A stretch of 64,000 bases of DNA from Desulfobulbus alkaliphilus (GCF_016918545.1 NZ_JAFFQC010000016.1:1-64000); one strand, 5' to 3'; counted from the stretch's first letter, positions 1 to 8,135 are shown. Notes: generated by a model not told the origin, from the letters alone. Numbers and translations: made by a program.

Positions 1-589
1 CAGCCCCTGGTTGGTAGCTGGACGCGGGAGCTTCCCTCATGCAATCCCCACGCAGAGCGTAGGCACGAGAGGCAACCCCTTAGTGGTCAGCCTGATCTGG
101 TTCGATTTGTATCTGAAGTGGGGGTCAGAAGTGGGGGTCATGTGGGGGTCACCCATTAAAAGGCCTCTTGTCAATGAATAAACTCCCCCATTCAAGAAAA
201 AACACAATTTTTTCTTGCAAGGGTTGATGGTAGAATTTACTTGGTCTGTGTTTTCAGTACCTTGCCGCGCCCGGTATTTCGTTTGTGCGTGTCGACGAAT
301 GATCCGCCGCACCAGTCACCCATCAGGATCAAGGCTATAGAAACGGAATGTGGAGGTAGTTCTTCCTCTCTCCGCTCTAGCCCTTACCGCCGGAAGGCGG
401 TCCAGAAAATCAGCGGTTCCATGCCGTGTCCAAAATATAACTGCTTACAAATCAGATGGTTTTGAACCAACCCTACGATGGCTCACGACATGGGCGGTAA
501 AGAAACCAAAAATCACCGGACGGGACGGCTGCCAATCAAATCTGGTGGTTTTGCCAACCCCACTGCTGGTTCACCGCCCCGGCCAATTG
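1..589. other. No gene recognised; repeat-derived intergenic sequence
   Basis: I see no convincing gene here. Around 42-78 there is an imperfect palindrome of the type CCACGCAGAGCGTAGGCACG, resembling small dispersed hairpins common in Desulfobacterota genomes. At about 118-152 the decamer GTGGGGGTCA occurs three times in near-tandem. The stretch from about 240 leads into the 3' side of the IS110 element, whose right boundary I cannot place. Confidence 0.5.
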
Positions 590-1609
590 TCATGCAAAAA
601 GTCTTCGATGGTCAAATTCGACGTTATCCCTCATGATGTAATATGCCGCTCGCGCCAGCTTATGGGCCAGAGCGCTGTGAGCTATCATCCGGTTTGTTCT
701 GCCTGCCTTGCGGTTGTAAAATGCCCTGGCTACCTCGTCGTGACGGCGAGCAAACTCTGCCGCCTCGGAAAACGCCCAGGCTAAATATTTATTGCCGTTT
801 TTGCTGTTTCCTTTTCCTTTTATCTTATCGTTGCTTTGCCATGTGGTTGGCACCTTACGGCAGTATGAGGAGAAATTGCCGACCTTGGCAAATCGTTCTA
901 TGGCGCCTGTCTCCAGCATAATCGTCAGAGAGAGAATTTTGCCAAGCCCGGGAATGGTCTGCAAGCCGAGAAACGGTTTGCGGAGCTTGACTCTACTGAC
1001 AACCGTGTTCTCTATTTTGACAATCTGCCTGGATAAAAAGTCAATACTCTCCTTGCTCACTTCACCACTCAACTCCAGGTCTTCCTGGCCTGCCAACAGT
1101 GGGCCAATATGATTTTCTTTCACCCGCTTGATCTTGCTGCCGCTCAACTTGCATCCACAGTTTCTGCTGATTATGCCCTGTAAGCTGTTGATCAATGATG
1201 TTCTCAATTGGACCAAATGTCCGCGTTTCCTCAGGAGATCGCGCGTCGGTCGATCCGCTTTCGGATAGATGTATCCCTCCGGTAAAATCCCCAACCGGAG
1301 AAGATGAGCCAGCCAGAAAGCGTCGTGTTTGTCGCTGCTGTATTTCAATCCCTTGTATTTCTGAATTGCCGCCGGATTCGCCAGATAGGTCGTGTAGCCA
1401 TTGTCCATCAATACATCGACCAACCAGTACCAGATGTATGTTGACTCTATGGTAACACCAACTATTTTTTCACGAAACGGCTCTAACTCGGCCAGTACGA
1501 CATCGCCCTGATTTGGCAGTCGTTTTTGATAAACCCGTTTATCCTGGATATCAGAAATTGCCAAAAAATTGTTGTTTGAATGCAAGTCGATTCCAGCGTA
1601 TAGTTTCAT
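590..1609 (-). CDS. IS110-family transposase
   Basis: This 339-residue protein is a full-length transposase of the IS110 type. It opens with YAGIDLHSNN, the RuvC-like DEDD domain start with its first catalytic aspartate (D7), continues with SDKHDAFWLAHLLR in the middle, and has the C-terminal transposase_20-type region (LQTIPGLGKI, then GNSKNGNKYLAWAFSEAA). Such enzymes move IS elements without terminal inverted repeats and, in characterised members, are guided by a bridge RNA made from the element's non-coding end. The start is supported by GGAGG six bases before the ATG. It lies at the edge of a damaged polysaccharide region, so it is probably one agent of the rearrangements. The IS1111 versus IS110 subgroup is not settled. 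Confidence 0.9.
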   Translation of the reverse strand: MKLYAGIDLHSNNNFLAISDIQDKRVYQKRLPNQGDVVLAELEPFREKIVGVTIESTYIWYWLVDVLMDNGYTTYLANPAAIQKYKGLKYSSDKHDAFWLAHLLRLGILPEGYIYPKADRPTRDLLRKRGHLVQLRTSLINSLQGIISRNCGCKLSGSKIKRVKENHIGPLLAGQEDLELSGEVSKESIDFLSRQIVKIENTVVSRVKLRKPFLGLQTIPGLGKILSLTIMLETGAIERFAKVGNFSSYCRKVPTTWQSNDKIKGKGNSKNGNKYLAWAFSEAAEFARRHDEVARAFYNRKAGRTNRMIAHSALAHKLARAAYYIMRDNVEFDHRRLFA

Positions 1610-1611
1610 AT

Positions 1612-1691
1612 GGCACCTCCTGGTGAAAGTTTGGTCGCTTTCTTTTCAGTATAACAGAGGAGTTCTCCACCGATCTACTGAAGGAGGTGCC
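1612..1691 (-). promoter_or_regulatory. Inverted repeat covering the IS110 transposase ribosome binding site
   Basis: The 9-base arms GGCACCTCC (1612-1620) and GGAGGTGCC (1683-1691) are perfect complements. On the transposase strand the downstream arm is the Shine-Dalgarno sequence itself. A transcript entering from outside the element would fold and hide the ribosome binding site, a device known from other insertion sequences for protecting against read-through. The same interval is also where an IS110-group bridge RNA would be encoded; the sequence alone does not tell which. Confidence 0.45.
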
Positions 1692-1882
1692 TTTTATATG
1701 ATTATCAAGTCTTGAAACATCATTTTTCATCTTTATCATCCAATCAGCCCAATAATTGATCTTTGATCTTCTTTTCCCGCAACATCAGGTGATGAAATCC
1801 GAGAGTATTTTTCGACAGATGCCTGATCTTTGCCAAAGGGCCTGATGCTTGTCAATGGACACTTGCAAGCAAATAGTGTTGC

Positions 1883-1937
1883 CCCTCACATCCATGGCCG
1901 CTCATCGATACAATCGTCTCCATGGATGAGGGGCGAT
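1883..1937. repeat. Long palindrome (hairpin)
   Basis: GCCCCTCACATCCATGG and CCATGGATGAGGGGC face each other across a loop of about 22 bases, with one unpaired base in the left arm. There is no T-tract beside it, so it is either a stem-loop of a lost mobile element or an atypical terminator. It overlaps the end of a short unrecognised reading frame. Confidence 0.5.
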
Positions 1938-2101
1938 GAGCATGTCGAAACAACGGCCTGTTTGTTCCCACGATGCGCTTTTCTACACTCTTTCAAACTG
2001 ATGGCCTGAAGCTGCGCTTTGGTATTTTTTCTCAAGTCGTAGTTGTCAACGATGTTGCAGACCTGGTTCTTGAGCGCGTTGAAGGTCGTCATGACATTCA
2101 A
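1886..2101 (-). other. Short unrecognised reading frame, probably a gene remnant
   Basis: A 71-codon frame begins exactly where the flippase fragment upstream loses its homology, so it is more likely the tail of an unrelated sequence joined by recombination than a functional gene. The peptide (NALKNQVCNIVDNYDLRK then KAHRGNKQ) has no family I recognise. Its last 18 codons lie in a palindrome. Confidence 0.2.
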
Positions 2102-2429
2102 TAATCATCAGGTAACCGGTGGCCAACGCAATGAACTTCAGGACCGCCGTTGTTTCTAGAGTTTGTCCTCTCAAACTGGGCTCTTTCACGATCTCTCGAA
2201 CAACAAGACCATGGAGCCCCAAGTGACCCGCAACGCCGGACAGCGCGGTAAGCGATATCGCATAAGCGAGTGAGCCGCACAGGTCAGGCCCTAAATATCT
2301 GGCAACAAAAATCGTGGCAACGAACACAAGCCCCAAGGCGAAAATTCGTTCACCGATTATCCAGAAACTGTTGTGCAGGTAGTTTTTTGCTCGACGATAG
2401 AAAGCAAACATCAGTGGAAAGGCGATCAT
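2046..2429 (-). pseudogene. Truncated polysaccharide flippase (Wzx/MATE-like)
   Basis: The frame starts like a Wzx-type oligosaccharide flippase: NYLHNSFWIIGERIFALGLV, then FVARYLGPDLCGSLAYA and HGLVVREIVKEP, which is the first three helices of the family. It loses similarity at about base 2105 after roughly 105 residues, whereas intact flippases have 400-480 residues and 12-14 helices. It cannot transport. It follows the methyltransferase gene by about 70 bases, which suggests a former O-antigen or exopolysaccharide operon cut off on its 3' side. Confidence 0.75.
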
Positions 2430-2496
2430 AACTAATTGGAAATTTAAAGGTTTAATTTTGAAAGGGCGGGCCTGCGCAAGCTTTGAGTTCTTTGGA

Positions 2497-3408
2497 CTAC
2501 AAAACAACATCGCCTTCCTTCCTTGACCAACCATGCGGTTGTCCGACTTGCTGTTTGCCGAGCAGGCTTTGGAGATCCCAGTAGCGTGTTTCGTCCACGC
2601 CAGATTGTTCTCCACAGATACATACACCAATGGGTCCAAAATCTGCAGCATCACAGAAGGCTGGCTGTTTAGACAAATAGAGCCAGGCATCTCGCATATC
2701 TTGAGACCATGCTATATCATCGAAAATTATGATGCTACCAGGTCGTGTCTTGGGTGCAATTCTCTCCCAATAGTGTATTGTCGCTACTTTCTCATGATGC
2801 CCATCTATGAACGCCAGGTCAATCAATTCTATTTGCGGGAGAATGTCATCAAGGGCATCGTCAAATAGCGCATTATGGACAATCGCCTTACGATCTAGCT
2901 TTTCCAGCGTGTCTTGCGCCAGCCTACTCAATGCCGCTGAACCCTCGATTGTATGCAGCACCTCGCAATGCTCGGATGCTGAGAGATAAGCTGCTGAAAT
3001 GCCAGCACAGCTGCCAAGCTCAAGGATAGTTTGTGCTTTGGACTCTCTAGCTAGAAGATAAAGAACGCTGCCCCAAATTTTATTCTTGCCAGTCAGAGCT
3101 ACACGCTCCATACTGAAATTCAACCTGGTGCCTGGCTCCGGCCTTATTTCCGGGTGCGTCATTTGTCCACTAGAGCCAGGCTTGGGTGAGTACAGGATTT
3201 CTACCAGCTGGTTACCAGCTTTCTTTATATCCTCTCGGACTTCTTCAATTTCATGAATCACTGCGGCTGTCCCGCCGTCATCATTTAACAAATATGAAAG
3301 CGCCGCTGCTATTGGAATTGGTAGGCCTTGCTCTTTCAATAATGAAAACCGCTTGGCTTTAACTGGTGCCGTTAGGGTATTCGCAATCTTTACCAGTAAG
3401 TGTTTCAC
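2497..3408 (-). CDS. Class I SAM-dependent methyltransferase
   Basis: This protein of 303 residues contains a Rossmann methyltransferase fold of the Methyltransf_24 type. Motif I is TILELGSCAGISAAYLS, followed by the acidic loop after motif II (HTIEGSAAL) and the post-motif region IDLAFIDGHHEKVATIHYWERI with IIIFDDI. Related enzymes methylate small molecules or sugar residues; the substrate here is unknown. I chose the GTG at 3408 because GGAGG stands exactly six bases upstream; a TTG at 3486 has no such signal. Its position before a flippase remnant suggests a role in polysaccharide or glycan decoration (inference). The coding sequence looks intact. Confidence 0.85.
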   Translation of the reverse strand: MKHLLVKIANTLTAPVKAKRFSLLKEQGLPIPIAAALSYLLNDDGGTAAVIHEIEEVREDIKKAGNQLVEILYSPKPGSSGQMTHPEIRPEPGTRLNFSMERVALTGKNKIWGSVLYLLARESKAQTILELGSCAGISAAYLSASEHCEVLHTIEGSAALSRLAQDTLEKLDRKAIVHNALFDDALDDILPQIELIDLAFIDGHHEKVATIHYWERIAPKTRPGSIIIFDDIAWSQDMRDAWLYLSKQPAFCDAADFGPIGVCICGEQSGVDETRYWDLQSLLGKQQVGQPHGWSRKEGDVVL

Positions 3409-3588
3409 TAACAGCCTCCATCTACATGGATTTTGAATAGCCACTTTTAGTGGCACATATATAAAAGGTGTTGAAAAGTAACTCAATCAACCAGGCTTGC
3501 AGCTCCTCATGAGCTGCACAACCAGCTTTTTTTTTGCGTCCACCTGCTTTTTGGCACTACTTGACGCCGTGACTCATCCAAAGACGAA

Positions 3589-3748
3589 GGGGTCAAGTCT
3601 GCCTTTGGCTCTTTTTTGGAGTTTGCTACTGGCTTTGAACCTCCCCTCGCATAATGTGACTCTACGTCCATAAGTCGGAGTAACGTATAGTTCATTGCCT
3701 GCTTATCTGGTCGGTGGTGAGGTACAAGCTCCGACACATCCCCTGTGT
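3589..3748. repeat. Repeat downstream of rpn copy 1
   Basis: This segment begins GGGGTCAAGTCTGCC and runs to the rpn stop codon. It recurs with scattered substitutions after rpn copy 2 (about 5029-5185) and rpn copy 4 (about 7347-7510). It marks the boundary of the duplicated unit, showing that whole gene plus 3' flank was copied. Confidence 0.75.
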
Positions 3749-4006
3749 TTAATTGCCGCGGATGGACTTGAGCCAGGCGTGAATTTCCTCAAGGCTGGTT
3801 GCATCGAGAATCTTTTCGCTCAACTCGTCCTGCTGTTCCGGGGTGAGTTCCTGGAGCAGGGGAAGGAGATGGTCCGTTCCCTCGGGAAATCTTTTGGCGA
3901 GCAGGCGAAGCAGCACCCGGCTGGCTCCTTTCTGCAGGCCTAACATTTCGCCCTTCTGCAAACCGATTAGCTCGCCTTCCTGTCTCAATTTTTCATAGGT
4001 GGTCAT
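3749..4006 (-). CDS. Internal in-frame small protein of rpn copy 1 (RpnS-like, predicted)
   Basis: Within rpn, AGAGG followed by eight bases precedes an in-frame ATG (MTTYEKLRQEGELIGLQKG). Initiation here would make an 85-residue protein equal to the C-terminal domain. In characterised Rpn systems such an internally initiated small protein binds and blocks the long nuclease. Expression here is a prediction from the ribosome-binding signal. Confidence 0.55.
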   Translation of the reverse strand: MTTYEKLRQEGELIGLQKGEMLGLQKGASRVLLRLLAKRFPEGTDHLLPLLQELTPEQQDELSEKILDATSLEEIHAWLKSIRGN

Positions 4007-4759
4007 GATAACATCCTCTACATCGTGTTTGATGGTCTGGCTGACCATCTGACCCAGTTGTTCTTGAGGCATATCGCTTATCTGCAGGACATACCGGAAA
4101 ACGATTTCAAGGTATTGGGCAAATCCTGGAGCCAGCGCAAGTTCGTTCAGGGTTGTAAACGCGCTTCTCAGTTTTTCCAGTCCTTCTTTCGTTTGGGAAA
4201 GGCTCTGGGCGCGGAGTAGATCGCTGATGACCCGCACCATGGCATTGCCAGCCAGTTCCTCCATGCCATGGGCAGAGAGATCAAAGAGTTTGCAATGGAA
4301 TGTCGGTGTGTACGGGAGAAAGCACTGGTGAGGCATATCCACCAGGGCATCAAAGGTCACCGGCCCCTGCCACCCTTTAGCACCATGAAACACCACCAAG
4401 GGAATGATTGCCGGTAACCGTTGACTTGCGGGTTTCTCCCGTTGAAAGCGTTTCCATACCCGCACCATGTAGTTGAGCAGGCGGAGCTTCATCCACACAT
4501 CCGGGCTGCTCTGGTGTTCAATGAGAAGATACACATATCCCGGCCGATTGGCAATCGTGACCGAGAAGAGCAGATCCGCTTCGGATTGCGTGAATTGCGC
4601 ATCGATAAAGGATGCCTGCACCACGGTGAGGGTCTTCAGATCCAAGTGGCTGACCAGTTCCGCGGGCAGGTTGGCGGCGAGGAAACTGGCGGCATTTTCC
4701 GGTTCACCGAGGATCTGTTTGATCAATTTGTCGTGGGGATTGGCTATGTCTTGTGGCAT
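3749..4759 (-). CDS. Rpn-family recombination-promoting nuclease (intact copy 1)
   Basis: This 336-residue protein is the only uninterrupted member of a four-copy array. The N-terminal half is a PD-(D/E)XK nuclease of the Rpn/YhgA-like transposase_31 family: HDKLIKQIL, the aspartate D62 in SEADLLFSV and the E-H-Q triad at 81-83 in YLLIEHQSS. The C-terminal 85 residues form a separate helical domain with a short repeat (GLQKGEMLGLQKG). Rpn proteins are DNA endonucleases that stimulate RecA-independent recombination, and E. coli relatives act in phage defence. The full gene probably yields the toxic long form. No Shine-Dalgarno sequence precedes its start, whereas a good one lies inside the gene before codon 252. 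Confidence 0.9.
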   Translation of the reverse strand: MPQDIANPHDKLIKQILGEPENAASFLAANLPAELVSHLDLKTLTVVQASFIDAQFTQSEADLLFSVTIANRPGYVYLLIEHQSSPDVWMKLRLLNYMVRVWKRFQREKPASQRLPAIIPLVVFHGAKGWQGPVTFDALVDMPHQCFLPYTPTFHCKLFDLSAHGMEELAGNAMVRVISDLLRAQSLSQTKEGLEKLRSAFTTLNELALAPGFAQYLEIVFRYVLQISDMPQEQLGQMVSQTIKHDVEDVIMTTYEKLRQEGELIGLQKGEMLGLQKGASRVLLRLLAKRFPEGTDHLLPLLQELTPEQQDELSEKILDATSLEEIHAWLKSIRGN

Positions 4760-4805
4760 GGAGTGGTTTGTTGTTGGTTTATGGCAGGGGTGTGTCCGCT
4801 ACCGC

Positions 4806-4833
4806 GTGGGCAGGCAAAAAGACGCCTGCCCAC
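4806..4833. repeat. REP-like hairpin
   Basis: GTGGGCAGGC and GCCTGCCCAC pair perfectly around an eight-base loop. The same hairpin recurs at 7161-7188 in the matching position of the second large repeat unit. Confidence 0.7.
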
Positions 4834-4842
4834 CCTTCAATC

Positions 4843-4982
4843 TCAATTTTTCATAGGTAGTCATGATAAAATCCTCCACATCGTGTTTGATGGTCTGGTT
4901 GACCATCTGGCCCAGTTGTTCCTGGGGAATATCGCTTATCTGTAGGTCGTACCGGATAACGATTTCAAGGTATTGGGCCGGT
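4843..4982 (-). pseudogene. rpn remnant A (central segment only)
   Basis: About 140 bases correspond to the rpn segment encoding YLEIVIRYDLQISDIPQEQL through MTTYEKLR, with several substitutions. Homology stops immediately after the first codons of the internal small protein, and both the nuclease domain and the C-terminal domain are missing. It is flanked by a hairpin on each side. A nearly identical remnant lies at 7197-7337. Confidence 0.7.
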
Positions 4983-4985
4983 AGG

Positions 4986-5014
4986 GTGGGCAAACGGTTG
5001 TATCGTTTGCCCAC
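4986..5014. repeat. Short palindromic repeat
   Basis: GTGGGCAAACG and CGTTTGCCCAC form a perfect 11-base stem with a seven-base loop. It lies at the outer edge of an rpn remnant. A degenerate relative (GATACAATCGTTTACCCGCC) appears near 27150 upstream of the flagellin promoter. Confidence 0.6.
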
Positions 5015-5028
5015 GCGGATCCTTGTCG

Positions 5029-5185
5029 AAGGGGGTCAGGTCTGCTTTTGGCTTTTTTTTATGAAGTTTGCTGCTGGCTTTGAACCACCCCTCGCATAAT
5101 GCGCCTCTACGTTCATAAATCCGATGAACGTACAGTTCATTCTCTGGTTGGCGGTGAGCAGCGAATTCCAACATATCACCTGTGG
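5029..5185. repeat. Repeat downstream of rpn copy 2
   Basis: This is the second copy of the rpn 3' flank, beginning GGGGGTCAGGTCTGC and containing the shared CCCCTCGCATAATG block. It diverges from the other two copies by single-base changes, so the duplication is not brand new. Confidence 0.7.
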
Positions 5186-5443
5186 TCAATTGCCGCGGAT
5201 CGATTTGAGCCAGGCGTGGATTTCCTCAAGGCTGGTTGCATCGAGAATCTTTTCGCTCAACTCGTCCTGCTGTTCCGGGGTGAGTTCCTGGAGCAGGGGG
5301 AGGAGATGGTTTGCCCCCTCGGGAAATCTTTTGGCGAGCAGGCGAAGCAGCACCCGGCCGGCGCCTTCCATCCTGCCTTCCATCCTGCCTTTCTGCAAAC
5401 CGATTAGCTCGCCTTCCTGTCTCAATTTTTCATAGGTGGTCAT
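5186..5443 (-). CDS. RpnS-like small protein from copy 2 (predicted)
   Basis: GGAGG plus eight bases precedes ATG in frame, giving an 85-residue C-terminal domain. Its short repeat reads GRMEGRMEGAGR instead of GEMLGLQKGASR in copy 1. Because the nuclease part is gone, this would be an inhibitor-type protein without its own partner. Confidence 0.45.
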   Translation of the reverse strand: MTTYEKLRQEGELIGLQKGRMEGRMEGAGRVLLRLLAKRFPEGANHLLPLLQELTPEQQDELSEKILDATSLEEIHAWLKSIRGN

Positions 5444-5712
5444 GATAACATCCTCCACATCGTGTTTGATGGTCTGGCTGACCATCTGACCCAGTTGTTC
5501 TTGAGGCATATCGCTTATCTGCAGGACATACCGGAAAACAATTTCAAGGTATTGGGCAAATCCTGGAGCCAGCGCAAGTTCGTTCAGAGTTGTAAACGCG
5601 CTTCTCAGTTTTTCCAGTCCTTCTTTCGTCTGGGAAAGGCTCTGGGCGCGGAGTAGATCGCTGATGACCCGTACCATGGCATTGCCGGCCAGTTCTTCCA
5701 TGCCATGAAAAA

Positions 5713-5792
5713 ATTAGGGACACTTCCCCTATTTTACGAACTTCAAGAGAGTGGCCAATATTTCCCATGAAAATAGGGGAAGTGTCCCTAAT
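5713..5792. mobile_element. 80-bp palindromic REP/RAYT-like element (copy in rpn 2)
   Basis: The arms begin ATTAGGGACACTTCCCC and are perfect inverted repeats of 23 bases around a 34-base centre, flanked by A and T runs. Such TTAGGGAC-type hairpins resemble REP sequences mobilised by Y1 (RAYT) transposases. No transposase gene is in the window. The element sits at the same codon region of three rpn copies. Confidence 0.75.
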
Positions 5793-6014
5793 TTTTTGGA
5801 ATGTCGGTGTGTACGGGAGAAAGCACTGGTGAGGTATATCCACCAGGGCATCAAAGGTCACCGGCCCCTGCCACCCTTTAGCACCATGAAACACCACCAG
5901 GGGAATGATTGCCGGTAAATGTAGCTGCTGAAATTGGTGAATTTCGGGGGGCAGTATAGCGAAACAAAGTCCGTGGATCGGCGGTGAGGTACGAACCCCG
6001 ACACATCCCCGTGT

Positions 6015-6296
6015 TCAATTGCCGCGGATCGATTTGAGCCAGGCGTGAATTTCTTCAAGGCTGGTTGCATCGAGGATCTTTTCGCTCAGCTCATCCTGCT
6101 GTTCCGGGGTGAGTTCCTGGAGCAGGGGGAGGAGGTGATCCGTACCTTCTGAGAATCTTTTGGCGATTTGGCGGAGCAGCACCCGGCTGGCGCCTTTCTG
6201 CAGTCCTAACATTTCGCCTTCCATCCTGCCTTTTATCCTGCCTTTCTGCAAACCGATTAACTCGCCTTCCTGTCTCAATTTTTCATAGGTGGTCAT
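6015..6296 (-). CDS. RpnS-like small protein from copy 3 (predicted)
   Basis: The GGAGG signal and in-frame ATG are conserved. This copy has the longest repeat tract (GRIKGRMEGEMLGLQKGASR), combining unit types seen separately in copies 1 and 2, giving about 93 residues. Confidence 0.45.
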   Translation of the reverse strand: MTTYEKLRQEGELIGLQKGRIKGRMEGEMLGLQKGASRVLLRQIAKRFSEGTDHLLPLLQELTPEQQDELSEKILDATSLEEIHAWLKSIRGN

Positions 6297-6566
6297 GATA
6301 ACATCCTCCACATCGTGTTTGATGGTCTGGCTGACCATCCGTCCCAGTTGTTCTTGAGGCATATCGCTTATCTGCAGGACATACCGGAAAACGATTTCAA
6401 GGTATTGGGCAAATCCTGGAGCCTGCGCAAGTTCGTTCAGGGTTGTAAACGCGCTTCTCAGTTTTTCCAGTCCTTCTTTCGTCTGGGAAAGGCTCTGGGC
6501 GCGGAGTAGATCGCTGATGACCCGTACCATGGCATTGCCGGCCAGTTCTTCCATGCCATGAAAAAA

Positions 6567-6646
6567 ATTAGGGACACTTCCCCTATTTTACGAACTTCAA
6601 GAGAGTGGCCAATATTTCCCATGAAAATAGGGGAAGTGTCCCTAAT
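6567..6646. mobile_element. 80-bp palindromic REP/RAYT-like element (copy in rpn 3)
   Basis: The sequence is identical or nearly so to the elements at 5713-5792 and 8056-8135. Flanks match copy 2, where the rpn bases GGCAGAGAGATCAAAG are missing on insertion. Confidence 0.75.
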
Positions 6647-7160
6647 TTTTTGGAATGTCGGGGTGTACGGGAGAAAACACTGGTGAGGCATATCCACCAG
6701 GGCATCAAAGGTCACCGGCCCCTGCCAGCCTTTAGCTCCATGAAACACCAGCAGGGGAATGATTGCCGGTAACCGTTGACTTGCGGGTTTCTCCCGTTGA
6801 AAGCGTTTCCATACCCGCACCATGTAGCTGAGCAGGCGGAGCTTCATCCACACATCCGGGCTGCTCTGGTGTTCAATGAGAAGATACACATATCCCGGCC
6901 GATTGGCAATCGTGACCGAGAAGAGTAGATCCGCTTCGGATTGCGTGAATTGTGCATCGATAAAGGATGCCTGCACCACGGTGAGGGTCTTCAGATCCAG
7001 GTGGCTGACCAGTTCCGCGGGCAGGTTGGCGGCGAGGAAACTGGCGGCGTTTTCCGGCTCACCGAGGATCTGTTTGATCAATTTGTCGTGGGGATTGGCT
7101 ATGTCTTGTGGCATGGAATGGTTTTTTGGTGGTTTATGGCAGGGGTGTGTCCGCTACCGT

Positions 7161-7188
7161 GTGGGCAGGCAAAAAGACGCCTGCCCAC
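7161..7188. repeat. REP-like hairpin, second copy
   Basis: GTGGGCAGGC and GCCTGCCCAC pair as at 4806-4833, and the flanking sequence also matches, so it was copied as part of the large rpn unit. Confidence 0.7.
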
Positions 7189-7196
7189 CCTACAAC

Positions 7197-7337
7197 CTCA
7201 ATTTTTCATAGTTGGTCATGATAAAATTCTCCACATCGTGTTTGATGGTCTGGTTGACCATCTGGCCCAGTTGTTCCTGGAGAATATCGCTTATCTGCAG
7301 GTCGTACCGGATAACGATTTCAAGGTATTGGGCCGGT
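7197..7337 (-). pseudogene. rpn remnant B (central segment only)
   Basis: This repeats remnant A (4843-4982) in extent and content: only the segment before and just into the internal small-protein start survives. Substitutions differ from remnant A, showing independent drift after duplication. Confidence 0.65.
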
Positions 7338-7346
7338 GAGAGTGAA

Positions 7347-7510
7347 AGGGGGGTCAAGTCTGCCCTTGGCTCTTTTTATGGAGTTTGCTTCTGGCTTTGA
7401 ACCTCCCCTCGCATAATGTGCCTCTACGTCCATAAGTCCGATTAACGTACAGTTCATTGTATGCTTATCTGGTTGGCGGTGAGCAACGAACCCCAACACA
7501 TCCCCTGTGT
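7347..7510. repeat. Repeat downstream of rpn copy 4
   Basis: Third copy of the rpn 3' flank (GGGGGTCAAGTCTGCC to the rpn stop), most similar to the copy after rpn 1. Confidence 0.7.
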
Positions 7511-7780
7511 TCAATTGCCGCGGATGGACTTGAGCCAGGCGTGAATTTCCTCAAGGCTGGTTGCATCGAGGATCATTTCGCTCAGCTCATCCTGCTGTTC
7601 CGGGGTAAGCTCCTGGAGCAGGGGGAGGAGATGGTTTGCCCCCTCGGGAAATCTTTTGGCGAGCTGGCGGAGCAGCACCCGGCCGGCGCCTTCCATCCTG
7701 CCTTCCACCCTGCCTTCCATCCTGCCTTTCTGCAAACCGATTAGCTCGCCTTCCTGTCTCAATTTTTCATAGGTGGTCAT
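7511..7780 (-). CDS. RpnS-like small protein from copy 4 (predicted)
   Basis: GGAGG and an in-frame ATG are retained. The repeat tract here is GRMEGRVEGRMEGAGR, one four-residue unit longer than in copy 2, giving about 89 residues. Confidence 0.45.
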   Translation of the reverse strand: MTTYEKLRQEGELIGLQKGRMEGRVEGRMEGAGRVLLRQLAKRFPEGANHLLPLLQELTPEQQDELSEMILDATSLEEIHAWLKSIRGN

Positions 7781-8055
7781 GATAACATCCTCCACATCGT
7801 GTTTGATGGTCTGGCTGACCATCTGACCCAGTTGTTCTTGAGGCATATCGCTTATCTGCAGGACATACCGGAAAACGATTTCAAGGTATTGGGCAAATCC
7901 TGGAGCCTGCGCAAGTTCGTTCAGGGTTGTAAACGCGCTTCTCAGTTTTTCCAGTCCTTCTTTCGTTTGGGAAAGGCTCTGGGCGCGGAGTAGATCGCTG
8001 ATGACCCGCACCATGGCATTGCCGGCCAGTTCCTCCATGCCATGGGCAGAAAAAA

Positions 8056-8135
8056 ATTAGGGACACTTCCCCTATTTTACGAACTTCAAGAGAGTGGCCA
8101 ATATTTCCCATGAAAATAGGGGAAGTGTCCCTAAT
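8056..8135. mobile_element. 80-bp palindromic REP/RAYT-like element (copy in rpn 4)
   Basis: This copy has the same 23-base arms and central sequence. Comparison with intact rpn 1 shows it replaced about seven or eight bases between CATGGGCAGA and AAGAGTTTGCA, without an evident target duplication. Confidence 0.75.

Larger units (their letters stand above)
5186..5917 (-). pseudogene. rpn copy 2: broken by palindromic element, 5' half lost
   Basis: The 3' part encodes an intact 171-residue frame starting MEELAGNAMVRV, equal to the C-terminal half of intact Rpn. An 80-bp palindromic element (5713-5792) separates it from a short piece of the nuclease domain (VFHGAKGWQGPVTFDALVD). Homology ends at about 5917, so the catalytic D and EHQ residues are absent. 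No nuclease can be made, but the internal small-protein start is preserved. Confidence 0.85.
6015..7114 (-). pseudogene. rpn copy 3: split by palindromic element
   Basis: Both halves are present. The upstream half retains the complete nuclease core including D62 and E81-H82-Q83 but, after PYTPTFQ, reads into the palindromic element at 6567-6646 and continues out of frame. The downstream half (6015-6554) is an open frame of 179 residues starting MEELAGNAMV. A truncated nuclease and a separate C-terminal protein could still be made. Confidence 0.85.

Noticed and set aside
118-152. Three GTGGGGGTCA decamers as a possible regulator binding array
   Set aside because: They resemble scars of mobile-element ends (GGGGTCA occurs also beside the rpn copies), and no promoter or gene follows.
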